In this document: one piece after another, positions 24,891-32,450 of the stretch
Layout of the letters: the number at the start of each line of letters is the position of its first letter
Position numbering within the stretch: position 1 is the stretch's first letter
NCBI RefSeq assembly: GCF_049568105.1
Contig: NZ_CP145335.1
Location: 1,488,001 to 1,552,000 of the forward strand
Origin: Salinisphaera sp049568105
GTDB lineage: Bacteria; Pseudomonadota; Gammaproteobacteria; Nevskiales; Salinisphaeraceae
DNA length: 64,000 nucleotides
Direction of reading: 5' to 3'
Position numbers and translations under genes: made by a program
The notes under the pieces: generated by a model
The model's database searches: none
The model's input: the letters and a program-made list of their open reading frames with translations, nothing else
What the model was told of the DNA's origin: nothing

Positions 24891-26399
24891 CTAGCCTTGG
24901 GTCGAAGCGCGCTGGCGCTGCGGTTGCAGTTTCGCCAGTACCGGTTTGATTTCCTGCCACAGCGGATGGTCGAAATATCTCATGCCGAGCATATAACCTG
25001 CGAGCCAGAGTAGCCCGCCGGCAAAACAGGGGCCCCAGATCGCCTCAGGGCCGGGCGGATAGATCCAGCGCATCGCAGCCGCCGGGACCAAAGCACAGAC
25101 GGCTATGCACGCACTCGGTTTGATGGCTCGAAGATATCGTCCCGGTGTGATCGTCGTATAAACGCTGAGAAAAGCCAGCGTGACAACGAGTGATACGAAA
25201 GCTGTCGGTACCAGCGCCATGGCTACGACATTAATGCTTACAGTGGCTGCTGCGACCAGGCAGGCAATGACCAAGCCTTGTCGAATGACGGTCACGATCG
25301 CGGCCATGCCGGGGCGGCCGATGGCGGTTAGCAGGGTTTCATACTGGACGATGCTCATGCTAATAGCCGCGAAAACCGCCATGAATCGCAAAATCGGAAC
25401 CGCCTCAACCCACTGGTTGCCGAAAAATATCATCATGATCGGATAGGCGAACAGCGAGGCAAAACCGAGAAAGGCCCATGCCAGACCGGTCACGAGTGTG
25501 ATCTTGTGCAGATACAACTCGGCGGGATCACCGCCTTCCCGATAATGACGCGCATAGGCCGAATAGGATACGGCCCCGATCGCACCGACGATGTTCTGGC
25601 GAAACATTCGGGGTAGACCCTGGCCGCGACTGAACAGGCCAACCTGGGCCATGCCCAGCATCCGGCCGATTACGAAATCGGGGGCAGCGGCCCCCAGCTG
25701 TTTACTGACTGTTTCGAATGTCTTTTTGACCCCGAAGTCGGTGACGGCGCGCCATTGCTTTAAGCTCAAACCGCGGATCCGGTATTCGCTGGCCCAGTAC
25801 AGGCAGCCCAAGGCCGTGGCCGTCATACCCGCGACTGCGCCCCACGCCGGGCTGTAGTAACTGAAGCCGTACCAGGCCAGGGCAATGGTCAGACCATTCT
25901 GGACGAGCAGCTGAGTGACGTTGATCTTGTAACGCAGACCGAACTGCATCTCGCGTACCAGCATCGCGTTGATGATCGATCCGATCGGTAGAACCAGAAA
26001 CGTCAGCGACAGGATCTTCAACACCGGCTCGATACCGGCTTCGTTGAAAAACGTGGCCAACCAAGGGCTGATGAAAAACAGCGTCAGCGCCAGTATCCAG
26101 GCAATGATCAGATTGATGGTGAATGCCGAACGCGCCGAGTCGTTGTCGACTTCCTTGAGCTGTACCAGATACTCGCTGGTGCCCATGTCGCGCAACATAT
26201 GGACGATGTTGACGAACGTGATGGAGACCGAATACACACCGACTTCGCTGGGCGTCAGCAGACGGCTGAGGATCATGATCGACGGCAGCGTGATCAGAAA
26301 ACCGGTGTACTGTTGTGCGGTCGAGAACGCCAACGCACCGCGAACACTTGGTTGTTTGTCGCTGGGGCTATTGCGCCGTAATAGATTTAAAAATCTCAA
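24891..26399 (-). CDS. Oligosaccharide flippase (Wzx/PST, MOP superfamily), paralogue 2
   Basis: 502-residue multi-helix membrane protein, paralogue of the flippase at 21157-22695. Shared segments include ILSRLLTP, VGVYSV, VHMLRD, ILVREM/MLVREM, LVQNGLT, AWGAVAGM, AAPDFVIGR and RMFRQN. The start is a TTG at 26399 with only a weak ribosome site; no ATG lies close to the conserved N-terminus. It follows the family 2 glycosyltransferase by 21 bases, so glycosyltransferase-glycosyltransferase-flippase form one minus-strand operon. Confidence 0.88.
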   Translation of the reverse strand: MRFLNLLRRNSPSDKQPSVRGALAFSTAQQYTGFLITLPSIMILSRLLTPSEVGVYSVSITFVNIVHMLRDMGTSEYLVQLKEVDNDSARSAFTINLIIAWILALTLFFISPWLATFFNEAGIEPVLKILSLTFLVLPIGSIINAMLVREMQFGLRYKINVTQLLVQNGLTIALAWYGFSYYSPAWGAVAGMTATALGCLYWASEYRIRGLSLKQWRAVTDFGVKKTFETVSKQLGAAAPDFVIGRMLGMAQVGLFSRGQGLPRMFRQNIVGAIGAVSYSAYARHYREGGDPAELYLHKITLVTGLAWAFLGFASLFAYPIMMIFFGNQWVEAVPILRFMAVFAAISMSIVQYETLLTAIGRPGMAAIVTVIRQGLVIACLVAAATVSINVVAMALVPTAFVSLVVTLAFLSVYTTITPGRYLRAIKPSACIAVCALVPAAAMRWIYPPGPEAIWGPCFAGGLLWLAGYMLGMRYFDHPLWQEIKPVLAKLQPQRQRASTQG

Positions 26400-26420
26400 T
26401 GTAGTCAGTTACTCGGCTGT

Positions 26421-27635
26421 TCAGGAGGCGCGCGAACGCAATCGATACGGCACATAGCTGGCCGCGAAACCAACCAGCATCAGACCGGCGGTACCCGCCT
26501 GGCGGGATCGACGGCCCTGGAGCTCGCGGCGCATGCTCCAGAACAGGCCACGTACCACGGCTCGGGCAAGCGCATGCTGGCCGTGTCGCGCAAGTACGTT
26601 CGCCAACCCCTGGACTACGGCCCGACGGCTTTCGAACATCCAAGGCTCGACATCGGTCGCCGTAGAAAGATTATCGGCGATCCAGCCGGTATCGATGGAC
26701 CGCGCATTCGGATCGCCAAAGGCATGATCGAAATCGACCAATGCATCGGAAACCAACCCTTGGCGCATGAACACGGTCGCGCGCTGGATCAGCGCTGCCG
26801 GATCCCGGGCAGCGGCTGGGAATAAGCCGTGATCGGCCGGCAGGTGCTGCAAATAGCTGTCCAACGGCAGAATGTTTCGCAGTTTGCGGAACACCTGCTT
26901 GCGATATCGGTCGGAAATCTGGAAGCGATCCTTGGCGGAATGGGTTTTCTGACCGCCGCCACGTGCACGGGCATGTTCTCGATACACGAAGGACGGGCTG
27001 TCCAGCTGCCGGCCGCGATATTTCGCGCCCAGCCGAATCAACAGATCCAGATCTTGGCAGCGGAACATATCGGTATCGAACATACCGATGTCCAGCACTG
27101 CCTGGCGCGATATCAGCATGCCCTGCATCGGGGTGTTCATGCTGCGCAGCGTTTCGATAAGGAAGGCCTCTGGCGGAATGTCGGCCAGGGTGTTGGCATG
27201 CCAAGCCGATCGATTCCAGATGCTTTCTGGATCAGAGGTGTGATAAGCGCTGCTGAAGGTGAAATCGGTATCGGGATGGGCCCGAATGAGCGCCAAGTGG
27301 CGGGCCAAAGCATCCGGCAGTGCAACGTCGTCGTCGTCGAAAATCCAGAGGAACTCGCCTCGGGCTTCGGGAATGATCGTATTCAGTGCCCCGGCTTTGC
27401 CCTGATTGGTAGCCAGATTCACGACTGTGATCCGGTCGCTGAAACGCGCCAGAACGTCTGCGGTTTCATCCGTGGAAGCATCGTTGACGACGATGATTTC
27501 GGTAACCGGATGGGTTTGTGCGAATAGGCTTTCGAACGTCTCGGCCAAGTAATTGGCGCGATTGTGCGTTGATATGACGACCGAAACCGTCGGGTCCGAA
27601 GCGTGCGGGCCACTGCTTTTTGTTGTCTGAGTCAT
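26421..27635 (-). CDS. Family 2 glycosyltransferase with C-terminal extension
   Basis: 404-residue enzyme from the ATG at 27635 (MTQTTKSSG); longer frames upstream are not conserved. TVSVVISTHNRANYL and EIIVVNDASTDETADVL open the GT-A fold. ATNQGKAGALNTIIPEARGE and FLWIFDDDDVALPDAL carry the DXD-type metal site (about residues 90-105), and FDTDMFRCQDLDLLIRLG is the usual acceptor region. Beyond about residue 270 there is an extra ~130-residue segment rich in Arg and Ala with no recognisable domain. The middle gene of the minus-strand glycosylation operon. Confidence 0.9.
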   Translation of the reverse strand: MTQTTKSSGPHASDPTVSVVISTHNRANYLAETFESLFAQTHPVTEIIVVNDASTDETADVLARFSDRITVVNLATNQGKAGALNTIIPEARGEFLWIFDDDDVALPDALARHLALIRAHPDTDFTFSSAYHTSDPESIWNRSAWHANTLADIPPEAFLIETLRSMNTPMQGMLISRQAVLDIGMFDTDMFRCQDLDLLIRLGAKYRGRQLDSPSFVYREHARARGGGQKTHSAKDRFQISDRYRKQVFRKLRNILPLDSYLQHLPADHGLFPAAARDPAALIQRATVFMRQGLVSDALVDFDHAFGDPNARSIDTGWIADNLSTATDVEPWMFESRRAVVQGLANVLARHGQHALARAVVRGLFWSMRRELQGRRSRQAGTAGLMLVGFAASYVPYRLRSRAS

Positions 27636-27739
27636 CAGTAATCTGCCGTATCGAATGCGCCGGGCAGTTGGTGCACGAGCACGGCACCCAGCGCTGTCCT
27701 CGGCGCAATGGCCGGGCCTTTCAGTTTTAAAGTGTTGCG

Positions 27740-28963
27740 CTATGCGTCTTGCTGCCGAGCTTGTGCAGCTTCGGGATCGATGATCTCTCGCCACAAGGAC
27801 AGCAGTCGTTCGTATTCGGTCTCGGCGTTGAATTCGCGCAGCACTTTAGTGCGTCCGGCTGCCCCGAATTGGCGGCGCCGTTCGTCGTCATCGGCCAGCT
27901 GCTGGATCGCATCTGCGATCGCCTCGGCATTTTCTACCGGAACCAGTAGGCCGTTTTCTTCATGTGAGACGAGTTCCGGGATACCTTTCACCCCGGTCGT
28001 GACCACGGGGCGCTCCATGGCCATCGCCTCCATCAACGAGACCGGAATGCCTTCCGATAGACTCGACATGACGAAAATATCTGCGTCGAACAATTCACGG
28101 CGGACTACCGAACTCGGCTGTGCGCCAAGCAAATGCACTCGATCGGCCAACCCGGCGGTGTCGATCTGGGATTCGAGGGCAGTTCGCTGGTCGCCTTCGC
28201 CGATAATGTTGAGTACGAAATCCACGCCCCGGTCACGCAACTTGGCACAGGCTTCGACCATGTAGCGGTGTGCCTTGACGTCCGTAAGCCGGCCGACGGC
28301 CACCAGTTGCAGAGGGCGATCCGCTGCGGTCTGCGCCTCGGGCGACTCGGCGCGTTGAAAGCGCTGGCAATCGATGCCGCAATGGATGACCCGCAGTCGG
28401 GCATCGGCGACGTTGTGATGGTCGCGCAGATACCGGCGGTTGTAGTCCGAAATGGTGATGACCGCGCTGGCGTCGTGGCTCAATACCGGATAATTCGGCG
28501 GCGCCGAATGAAAGATATCGTAATGATGGGCACAGAACGTGAACGGCACACCGCTCAAGCGGCTGGCATAGCGCGCGATTTGGGCAGCTAGGCTGGCGAA
28601 GTGGACATGCATCACATCGGGCGGGTCTTCGCGCAGCATGCGCGCCAGCCGCAGCCCGTAAACGAACTCGGTGAAAGACTCCCGGCTCATCGACCAAGCG
28701 TTGAGCCGCGACCAGAACAGTCCCGGCTGGTGCATCGCCCAGCGTGTCTTGCATAGCGCCGCTTCGATACGGCCCGGCGGGTCGGTGGGAATCCGGCGTA
28801 GACGATCACGCACCGGCGCCGAGATCTCGTCGATCGCCTGATCTTCGGTCGCGACCGAAAAGACGCGATCGAGTTGGCCGCGCCGGGCCAGCCACTCGAC
28901 CTCGTCGCGAACGAAGGTTTCCGAGCGTTTGGGAAAAGTATCGACAACGTAGGCAATGCGCAT
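27740..28963 (-). CDS. Family 4 (GT-B) glycosyltransferase
   Basis: 407-residue glycosyltransferase starting at the ATG at 28963 (MRIAYVVDTFPKRSETFV), an N-terminus typical of exopolysaccharide GT4 enzymes. The C-terminal Rossmann half has LQLVAVGRLTDVKAHR (about 222-237), LNIIGEGDQRTALE, VHLLGAQPS and the nucleotide-sugar E-x7-E region FVMSSLSEGIPVSLMEAMAM followed by VSHEENGLLVPVENAEA. First gene of the minus-strand GT4-GT2-flippase operon; 104 bases separate it from the next gene. Confidence 0.93.
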   Translation of the reverse strand: MRIAYVVDTFPKRSETFVRDEVEWLARRGQLDRVFSVATEDQAIDEISAPVRDRLRRIPTDPPGRIEAALCKTRWAMHQPGLFWSRLNAWSMSRESFTEFVYGLRLARMLREDPPDVMHVHFASLAAQIARYASRLSGVPFTFCAHHYDIFHSAPPNYPVLSHDASAVITISDYNRRYLRDHHNVADARLRVIHCGIDCQRFQRAESPEAQTAADRPLQLVAVGRLTDVKAHRYMVEACAKLRDRGVDFVLNIIGEGDQRTALESQIDTAGLADRVHLLGAQPSSVVRRELFDADIFVMSSLSEGIPVSLMEAMAMERPVVTTGVKGIPELVSHEENGLLVPVENAEAIADAIQQLADDDERRRQFGAAGRTKVLREFNAETEYERLLSLWREIIDPEAAQARQQDA

Positions 28964-29099
28964 AAAGTAGAAATCGGCGCCAGTCAGATCTGCGCGCAAT
29001 TCTGAGTCAATCCGCGCATGAGCGCCACATTTGACCGACGCCGACATTCAGAGCCCGGCAAGGCCCGCGTTGTCGGGCCGGCTATGCGCGGGCGGCTGT

Positions 29100-30089
29100 T
29101 CACGTCTGGGCCAGGGGGGTATTGTCGGCCCGGCCCGAAGCCGGCGCGCCGGCGATCATCGCCATGACGGCCATACGAATCGCAATGCCGTTGCGCACCT
29201 GTTCGAGGATTAACGACTGCGCGGAATATGCGACGTCGCCGGTGATTTCTACGCCGCGGTTGATCGGGCCCGGATGCATGATCAAAGCCTGCCGAGAGGC
29301 ATGGGCGAGATTGGCTGGCGTGAGACCGAAGTCGCGGTGATAGTCTTCGACGTCGGCCAGCGCATCGCCTTCGATGCGCTCGCGCTGAATGCGCAGTCCC
29401 ATCACGATATCGGCTTGGTCGAGCCCTTCGGCCGTATTTGTGGTCGCCCGTACGCCCAGTGCTTCGGCGTCTTCGGGCAAGAAGCGGCTGGGGCCCACCA
29501 CACGGATATCGGTGGTGCCCAGCGTGTGTAGCGCGTGAATCGTGGAATGGGCGACCCGGGAATGAGCGACGTCGCCAACGATGGCGACCCGCAGGTTTTC
29601 GAAGTCCGGGCGGTGCCGACGGATGGTGAAGACATCCAGCAGCCCCTGGGTCGGATGGGCATGGCTGCCGTCGCCGGCGTTGATGATGGCCACATGCGGG
29701 GCAGCATTGGCCGCAAAACGCGCTGCGGCACCGTTGTCGGGATGGCGAACGGCGAAGATATCAGCGCCCATGGCCTGCAGGGTATACAGCGTATCGAGAT
29801 CGTCTTCGCCCTTGGTGCGCGATGAGGTGGCCACATCCATGTTGATAACATCGGCCGACAGGCGTTTCGCGGCCAGCTCGAATGTGGTGCGCGTCCGGGT
29901 CGAATTTTCGAAAAACAGGTTGAATACGGTCTTGCCGCGCAGTAGCGGCACCTTCTTGGGCGGCGAGCCCACCTCGGGTACGAACGATTCTGCCGTATCC
30001 AGGATCTGCGTGATCAGGGCACGGGGCAGGCCTTCGGTGGTCAGCAAATGACGGAGCTGGCCATCGGCATCGAGCTGGATATCGGTCAT
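29100..30089 (-). CDS. pyrB: Aspartate carbamoyltransferase catalytic chain
   Basis: Second step of pyrimidine synthesis: carbamoyl phosphate plus aspartate to N-carbamoyl-aspartate. The carbamoyl-phosphate motif is FFENSTRTRTTFELAAKRL (about residues 58-76). Further marks: INAGDGSHAHPTQGLLDVFT, VAIVGDVAHSRVAHS and IMHPGPINRGVEI. The 329-residue length resembles the class A-type catalytic chains of Pseudomonas, which associate with an inactive dihydroorotase. No pyrI or pyrC' is adjacent here; the upstream neighbour is an ACT-domain protein whose stop overlaps the pyrB start by 4 bases. Confidence 0.96.
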   Translation of the reverse strand: MTDIQLDADGQLRHLLTTEGLPRALITQILDTAESFVPEVGSPPKKVPLLRGKTVFNLFFENSTRTRTTFELAAKRLSADVINMDVATSSRTKGEDDLDTLYTLQAMGADIFAVRHPDNGAAARFAANAAPHVAIINAGDGSHAHPTQGLLDVFTIRRHRPDFENLRVAIVGDVAHSRVAHSTIHALHTLGTTDIRVVGPSRFLPEDAEALGVRATTNTAEGLDQADIVMGLRIQRERIEGDALADVEDYHRDFGLTPANLAHASRQALIMHPGPINRGVEITGDVAYSAQSLILEQVRNGIAIRMAVMAMIAGAPASGRADNTPLAQT

Positions 30090-30547
30090 GCGGGATCGGA
30101 GTGTGGCGTAGACGAATAGGTGCGCTGCAGATCGTTGAGTAGCGCCAGGGCTTGTTCGGATCGCTCGATCGGCACGAATAGATGATCGTGGTGGAAACCG
30201 GCGAGTACGTTGCAGGCAATGCCGGCCGTCGCCAGCGTATCCGATATCGCTGCAGTTAAGCCGATATCGGCCAATGCGGAATTCACCTCGAGCGTGATCG
30301 CGGCATAGCAGGGGGTGTTGGCATCGTCAGGCTGCGCTGTGCTGCGGCGCTGGCTGATCAGTGTCCAGCCTTCGGTTTCCCGAATGAGTGCGATGTGTTC
30401 CGCCGGCTCAATGCCGTCCAGGCTTGCAACCGAGGAAAAGACATATTCGCCCGGCCAGCGACGAGGGTTCAATCGGGCAAGCAGGGCGGCCGGTGGGCAT
30501 GCTGAGCGTTGGGCCAGACTGTCCGTCGCATGTGAGGCGTTTCCCAT
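30086..30547 (-). CDS. ACT-domain protein (COG3603-like) coupled to pyrB
   Basis: 153-residue protein with two ACT-like halves. The first has WPGEYVFSSVASLDGIEPAEHIALIRETEGWTLIS-type features in shorter form, and the second has TLEVNSALADIGLTAAIS and AGIACNVLAGFHHDHLFVPIE (about residues 80-130), a pattern of small ligand-binding ACT proteins of the COG3603 group. ACT domains bind amino acids or nucleobases. It lies between pyrR (4-base gap) and pyrB (4-base overlap), so it could sense a pathway metabolite; that role is inference. Confidence 0.75.
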   Translation of the reverse strand: MGNASHATDSLAQRSACPPAALLARLNPRRWPGEYVFSSVASLDGIEPAEHIALIRETEGWTLISQRRSTAQPDDANTPCYAAITLEVNSALADIGLTAAISDTLATAGIACNVLAGFHHDHLFVPIERSEQALALLNDLQRTYSSTPHSDPA

Positions 30548-30551
30548 CGGG

Positions 30552-31052
30552 CTAGCACATCGTCAGCCGCAGCGGCTCGGGGCCGGTCAGCTTGATCTGC
30601 CGTTCGCGATCCAGATCGAGCTTGAGGCCGACTGCATCCGGTGCAAACGGCAGCTCGCGCGCGCCCCGGTCGACCAGTACGGCCAGTTTGACCGCCGACG
30701 GTCGGCCATAGTCGAACAGTTCGTTGAGGGCGGCGCGTACCGTGCGCCCGGTATAGAGCACGTCGTCCACCAGAATAACGGTCTTGCCGTCGATATCGGC
30801 CGGGATATGCGAGGGGCCGACGCTCGGATGTAGCCCGACCATCGAAAAATCGTCGCGGTAGAAACTGATGTTGATCGAACACAGGGGGCTGGCGAGTTCG
30901 AAATGCGCATGCAGGCGTTCACCCAGCCAGGCGCCGCCAGTTTCGACGCCAACGACCACGACGTCGGGGTTTTCGGCGATCAACGGCTCGACCTGAGCAG
31001 TAAGGGCAGCCAGCGCGGCATCGACATCGAAACTTTCAGTGACATCGCTCAT
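30552..31052 (-). CDS. pyrR: PyrR, pyr operon regulator / uracil phosphoribosyltransferase
   Basis: 166-residue type I phosphoribosyltransferase-fold protein. The PRPP loop is VILVDDVLYTGRTVRAAL (about residues 91-108) and the N-terminal GVETGGAWLGERL and INISFYRDD match PyrR. In Gram-positives it binds pyr mRNA leaders. In proteobacteria of this type it sits beside pyrB and its RNA role is uncertain. I chose the ATG at 31052, which overlaps the ruvX stop (ATGA). I saw no obvious PyrR-binding anti-antiterminator near the genes. Confidence 0.92.
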   Translation of the reverse strand: MSDVTESFDVDAALAALTAQVEPLIAENPDVVVVGVETGGAWLGERLHAHFELASPLCSINISFYRDDFSMVGLHPSVGPSHIPADIDGKTVILVDDVLYTGRTVRAALNELFDYGRPSAVKLAVLVDRGARELPFAPDAVGLKLDLDRERQIKLTGPEPLRLTMC

Positions 31053-31507
31053 GTGGTGTCCTTCTCTGCAGAATTCAGATGGCCGAGCAGCCAACTTTCT
31101 AAAATGGTCTGCGCCGCCATGGCATCGACATCGCCCTTGGCCAGTCGACGGCCACGGCTGCCGGAGGCACGCGCCTCTTTCAAGCGCTCGCCGGCTTCGA
31201 TCGTCGAGTATCGCTCATCGACCGTGTGCGTGGACAGGCGATAACGCCCCCATAATTCCTGGGCGAAATTGCGTGCTCGATTGGTCATCTTCTGGGTCGC
31301 GCCATCGGCGTTTAATGGCAGACCGACGATCAGTGTACCTGGGCGCCATTCTGCGACCAGCTTATCCAGCGCATCCCAATCGGGAACGCCGTCGTGATGT
31401 TCGAGCGCGATCAGCGGCTGGGCGGTCGCGGTAATGCTGCTGCCCACTGCGATACCGACGCGGCGCTTGCCGTAGTCGAACCCCAGAACGACGGCAGCAT
31501 CAGGCAT
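31049..31507 (-). CDS. ruvX: YqgF/RuvX, putative Holliday-junction-resolvase-like nuclease
   Basis: 152-residue RNase H-fold protein of the YqgF family, involved in pre-16S rRNA processing and reported as a resolvase-like nuclease. VVLGFDYGKRRVGIAVG (about residues 6-22, first catalytic Asp), IVGLPLNADG, VDERYSTIEAG and KGDVDAMAAQTILESWL (final acidic site) are the family motifs. Starts at 31507, overlapping the yqgE end by 8 bases. yqgE-yqgF-pyrR-pyrB is a common gammaproteobacterial order. Confidence 0.95.
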   Translation of the reverse strand: MPDAAVVLGFDYGKRRVGIAVGSSITATAQPLIALEHHDGVPDWDALDKLVAEWRPGTLIVGLPLNADGATQKMTNRARNFAQELWGRYRLSTHTVDERYSTIEAGERLKEARASGSRGRRLAKGDVDAMAAQTILESWLLGHLNSAEKDTT

Positions 31508-32054
31508 GACCGGCCAGGCCGGACAGCTGGTGCGCGGATACGCCCAGCAGGTTGGCAGCATCGGCCCAGCGGCGCTCGACCGACGATTCGAACAGAATAG
31601 ACTGCTCGGCCGGGGTCGTCAGCCAGCTGTTGGCCAGCATTTCCTGTTCGATCTGGCCTTCGCCCCAGCCGGCATAGCCGAGAGTGATCAGATAGTGACT
31701 GGGGCCGAAGCCATTGCCGATCGCTTCCAGGATATCCCGCGAAGTGGTAATCGCGAGCCCGCCTTCGATATGTAGCGTCGATTCCCAGTCGCCTTCGTCG
31801 CGGTGCAGCACGAAGCCACGTTCGGACTGCACCGGGCCGCCCCAGTACACCGGCACGCTGCCATCGACATGCGCTTCGATGTCGAGCTGCGACAGCATGT
31901 CGGCGACCGAAAGGTCGCTGGGTTTGTTGATCACGAGCCCCATGGCCCCGTCGGCGTTGTGTTCAGCGATAAAAATCACGCTATCGGCGAATTCGCCTTC
32001 GACACGGCCCGGCATGGCCAGGAGGAGTTGGTTTTTGAATGACGTTGCGTCCAT
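31500..32054 (-). CDS. yqgE: YqgE/AlgH family protein (UPF0301)
   Basis: 184-residue protein from the ATG at 32054 (MDATSFKNQLLLAMPG). Family marks are DSVIFIAEHNADGAMGLVIN, VYWGGPVQSERGFVLH (about residues 66-81), ITTSRDILEAIG and LGYAGWGEGQIEQEM. The biochemical function is not established; AlgH was linked to alginate control in Pseudomonas. First gene of the yqgE-ruvX-pyrR-ACT-pyrB operon; upstream on the minus strand lies an AT-rich patch at about 32090-32105, a plausible -10 area. Confidence 0.94.
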   Translation of the reverse strand: MDATSFKNQLLLAMPGRVEGEFADSVIFIAEHNADGAMGLVINKPSDLSVADMLSQLDIEAHVDGSVPVYWGGPVQSERGFVLHRDEGDWESTLHIEGGLAITTSRDILEAIGNGFGPSHYLITLGYAGWGEGQIEQEMLANSWLTTPAEQSILFESSVERRWADAANLLGVSAHQLSGLAGHA

Positions 32055-32368
32055 AACCTGAATTATCGGCCGAGCATGGGGGCGGCGGCAAATATAAAAT
32101 ATAGCTGTCTCGGGGCCGACTGCGGTTGCGCCCGCGGCCAGCGTAGTCGCACGCCAAGCCCGCGCCGAGTGCAATGGCACAGCATGGCCGAGCGGTTCGC
32201 ACTCAACCTTGCCTTGCCTTTGAGTCGATTCGTCCTAGAGCGGCGTTCTGCGGCAGTGTGAGTCTGGGGCGCGACCGACTGCGACACAGCCAAGCGCATT
32301 GCGCGGGCCGGATCGCTGGCTGGCGACGGATCTTCGCAGCGAACCGGACCCAGGCAACGCCGCTCGAT
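32055..32368 (+). other. Divergent/convergent gap upstream of yqgE
   Basis: About 310 bases. The side next to yqgE carries an AT-rich patch (aaatataaaatata, 32090-32103) likely to be part of the minus-strand promoter. I see no gene here. Confidence 0.45.
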
Positions 32369-32406
32369 AAAAAGCCGGGCTGCAGTTGGCGACCGCGAAC
32401 CCGGCT
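32369..32406 (-). terminator. Probable terminator downstream of the membrane PQQ dehydrogenase
   Basis: 7-bp stem (agccggg 32373-32379 / cccggct 32400-32406) with a 20-base loop, followed on the minus strand by five T (the last pairing base plus 32372-32369). It lies 44 bases beyond the stop of the minus-strand dehydrogenase. The loop is long, so efficiency is uncertain. Confidence 0.6.
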
Positions 32407-32450
32407 GTGACGATCAAACCGGGCAGGGCAGAGCCCCGCCCAGGTGGAGG

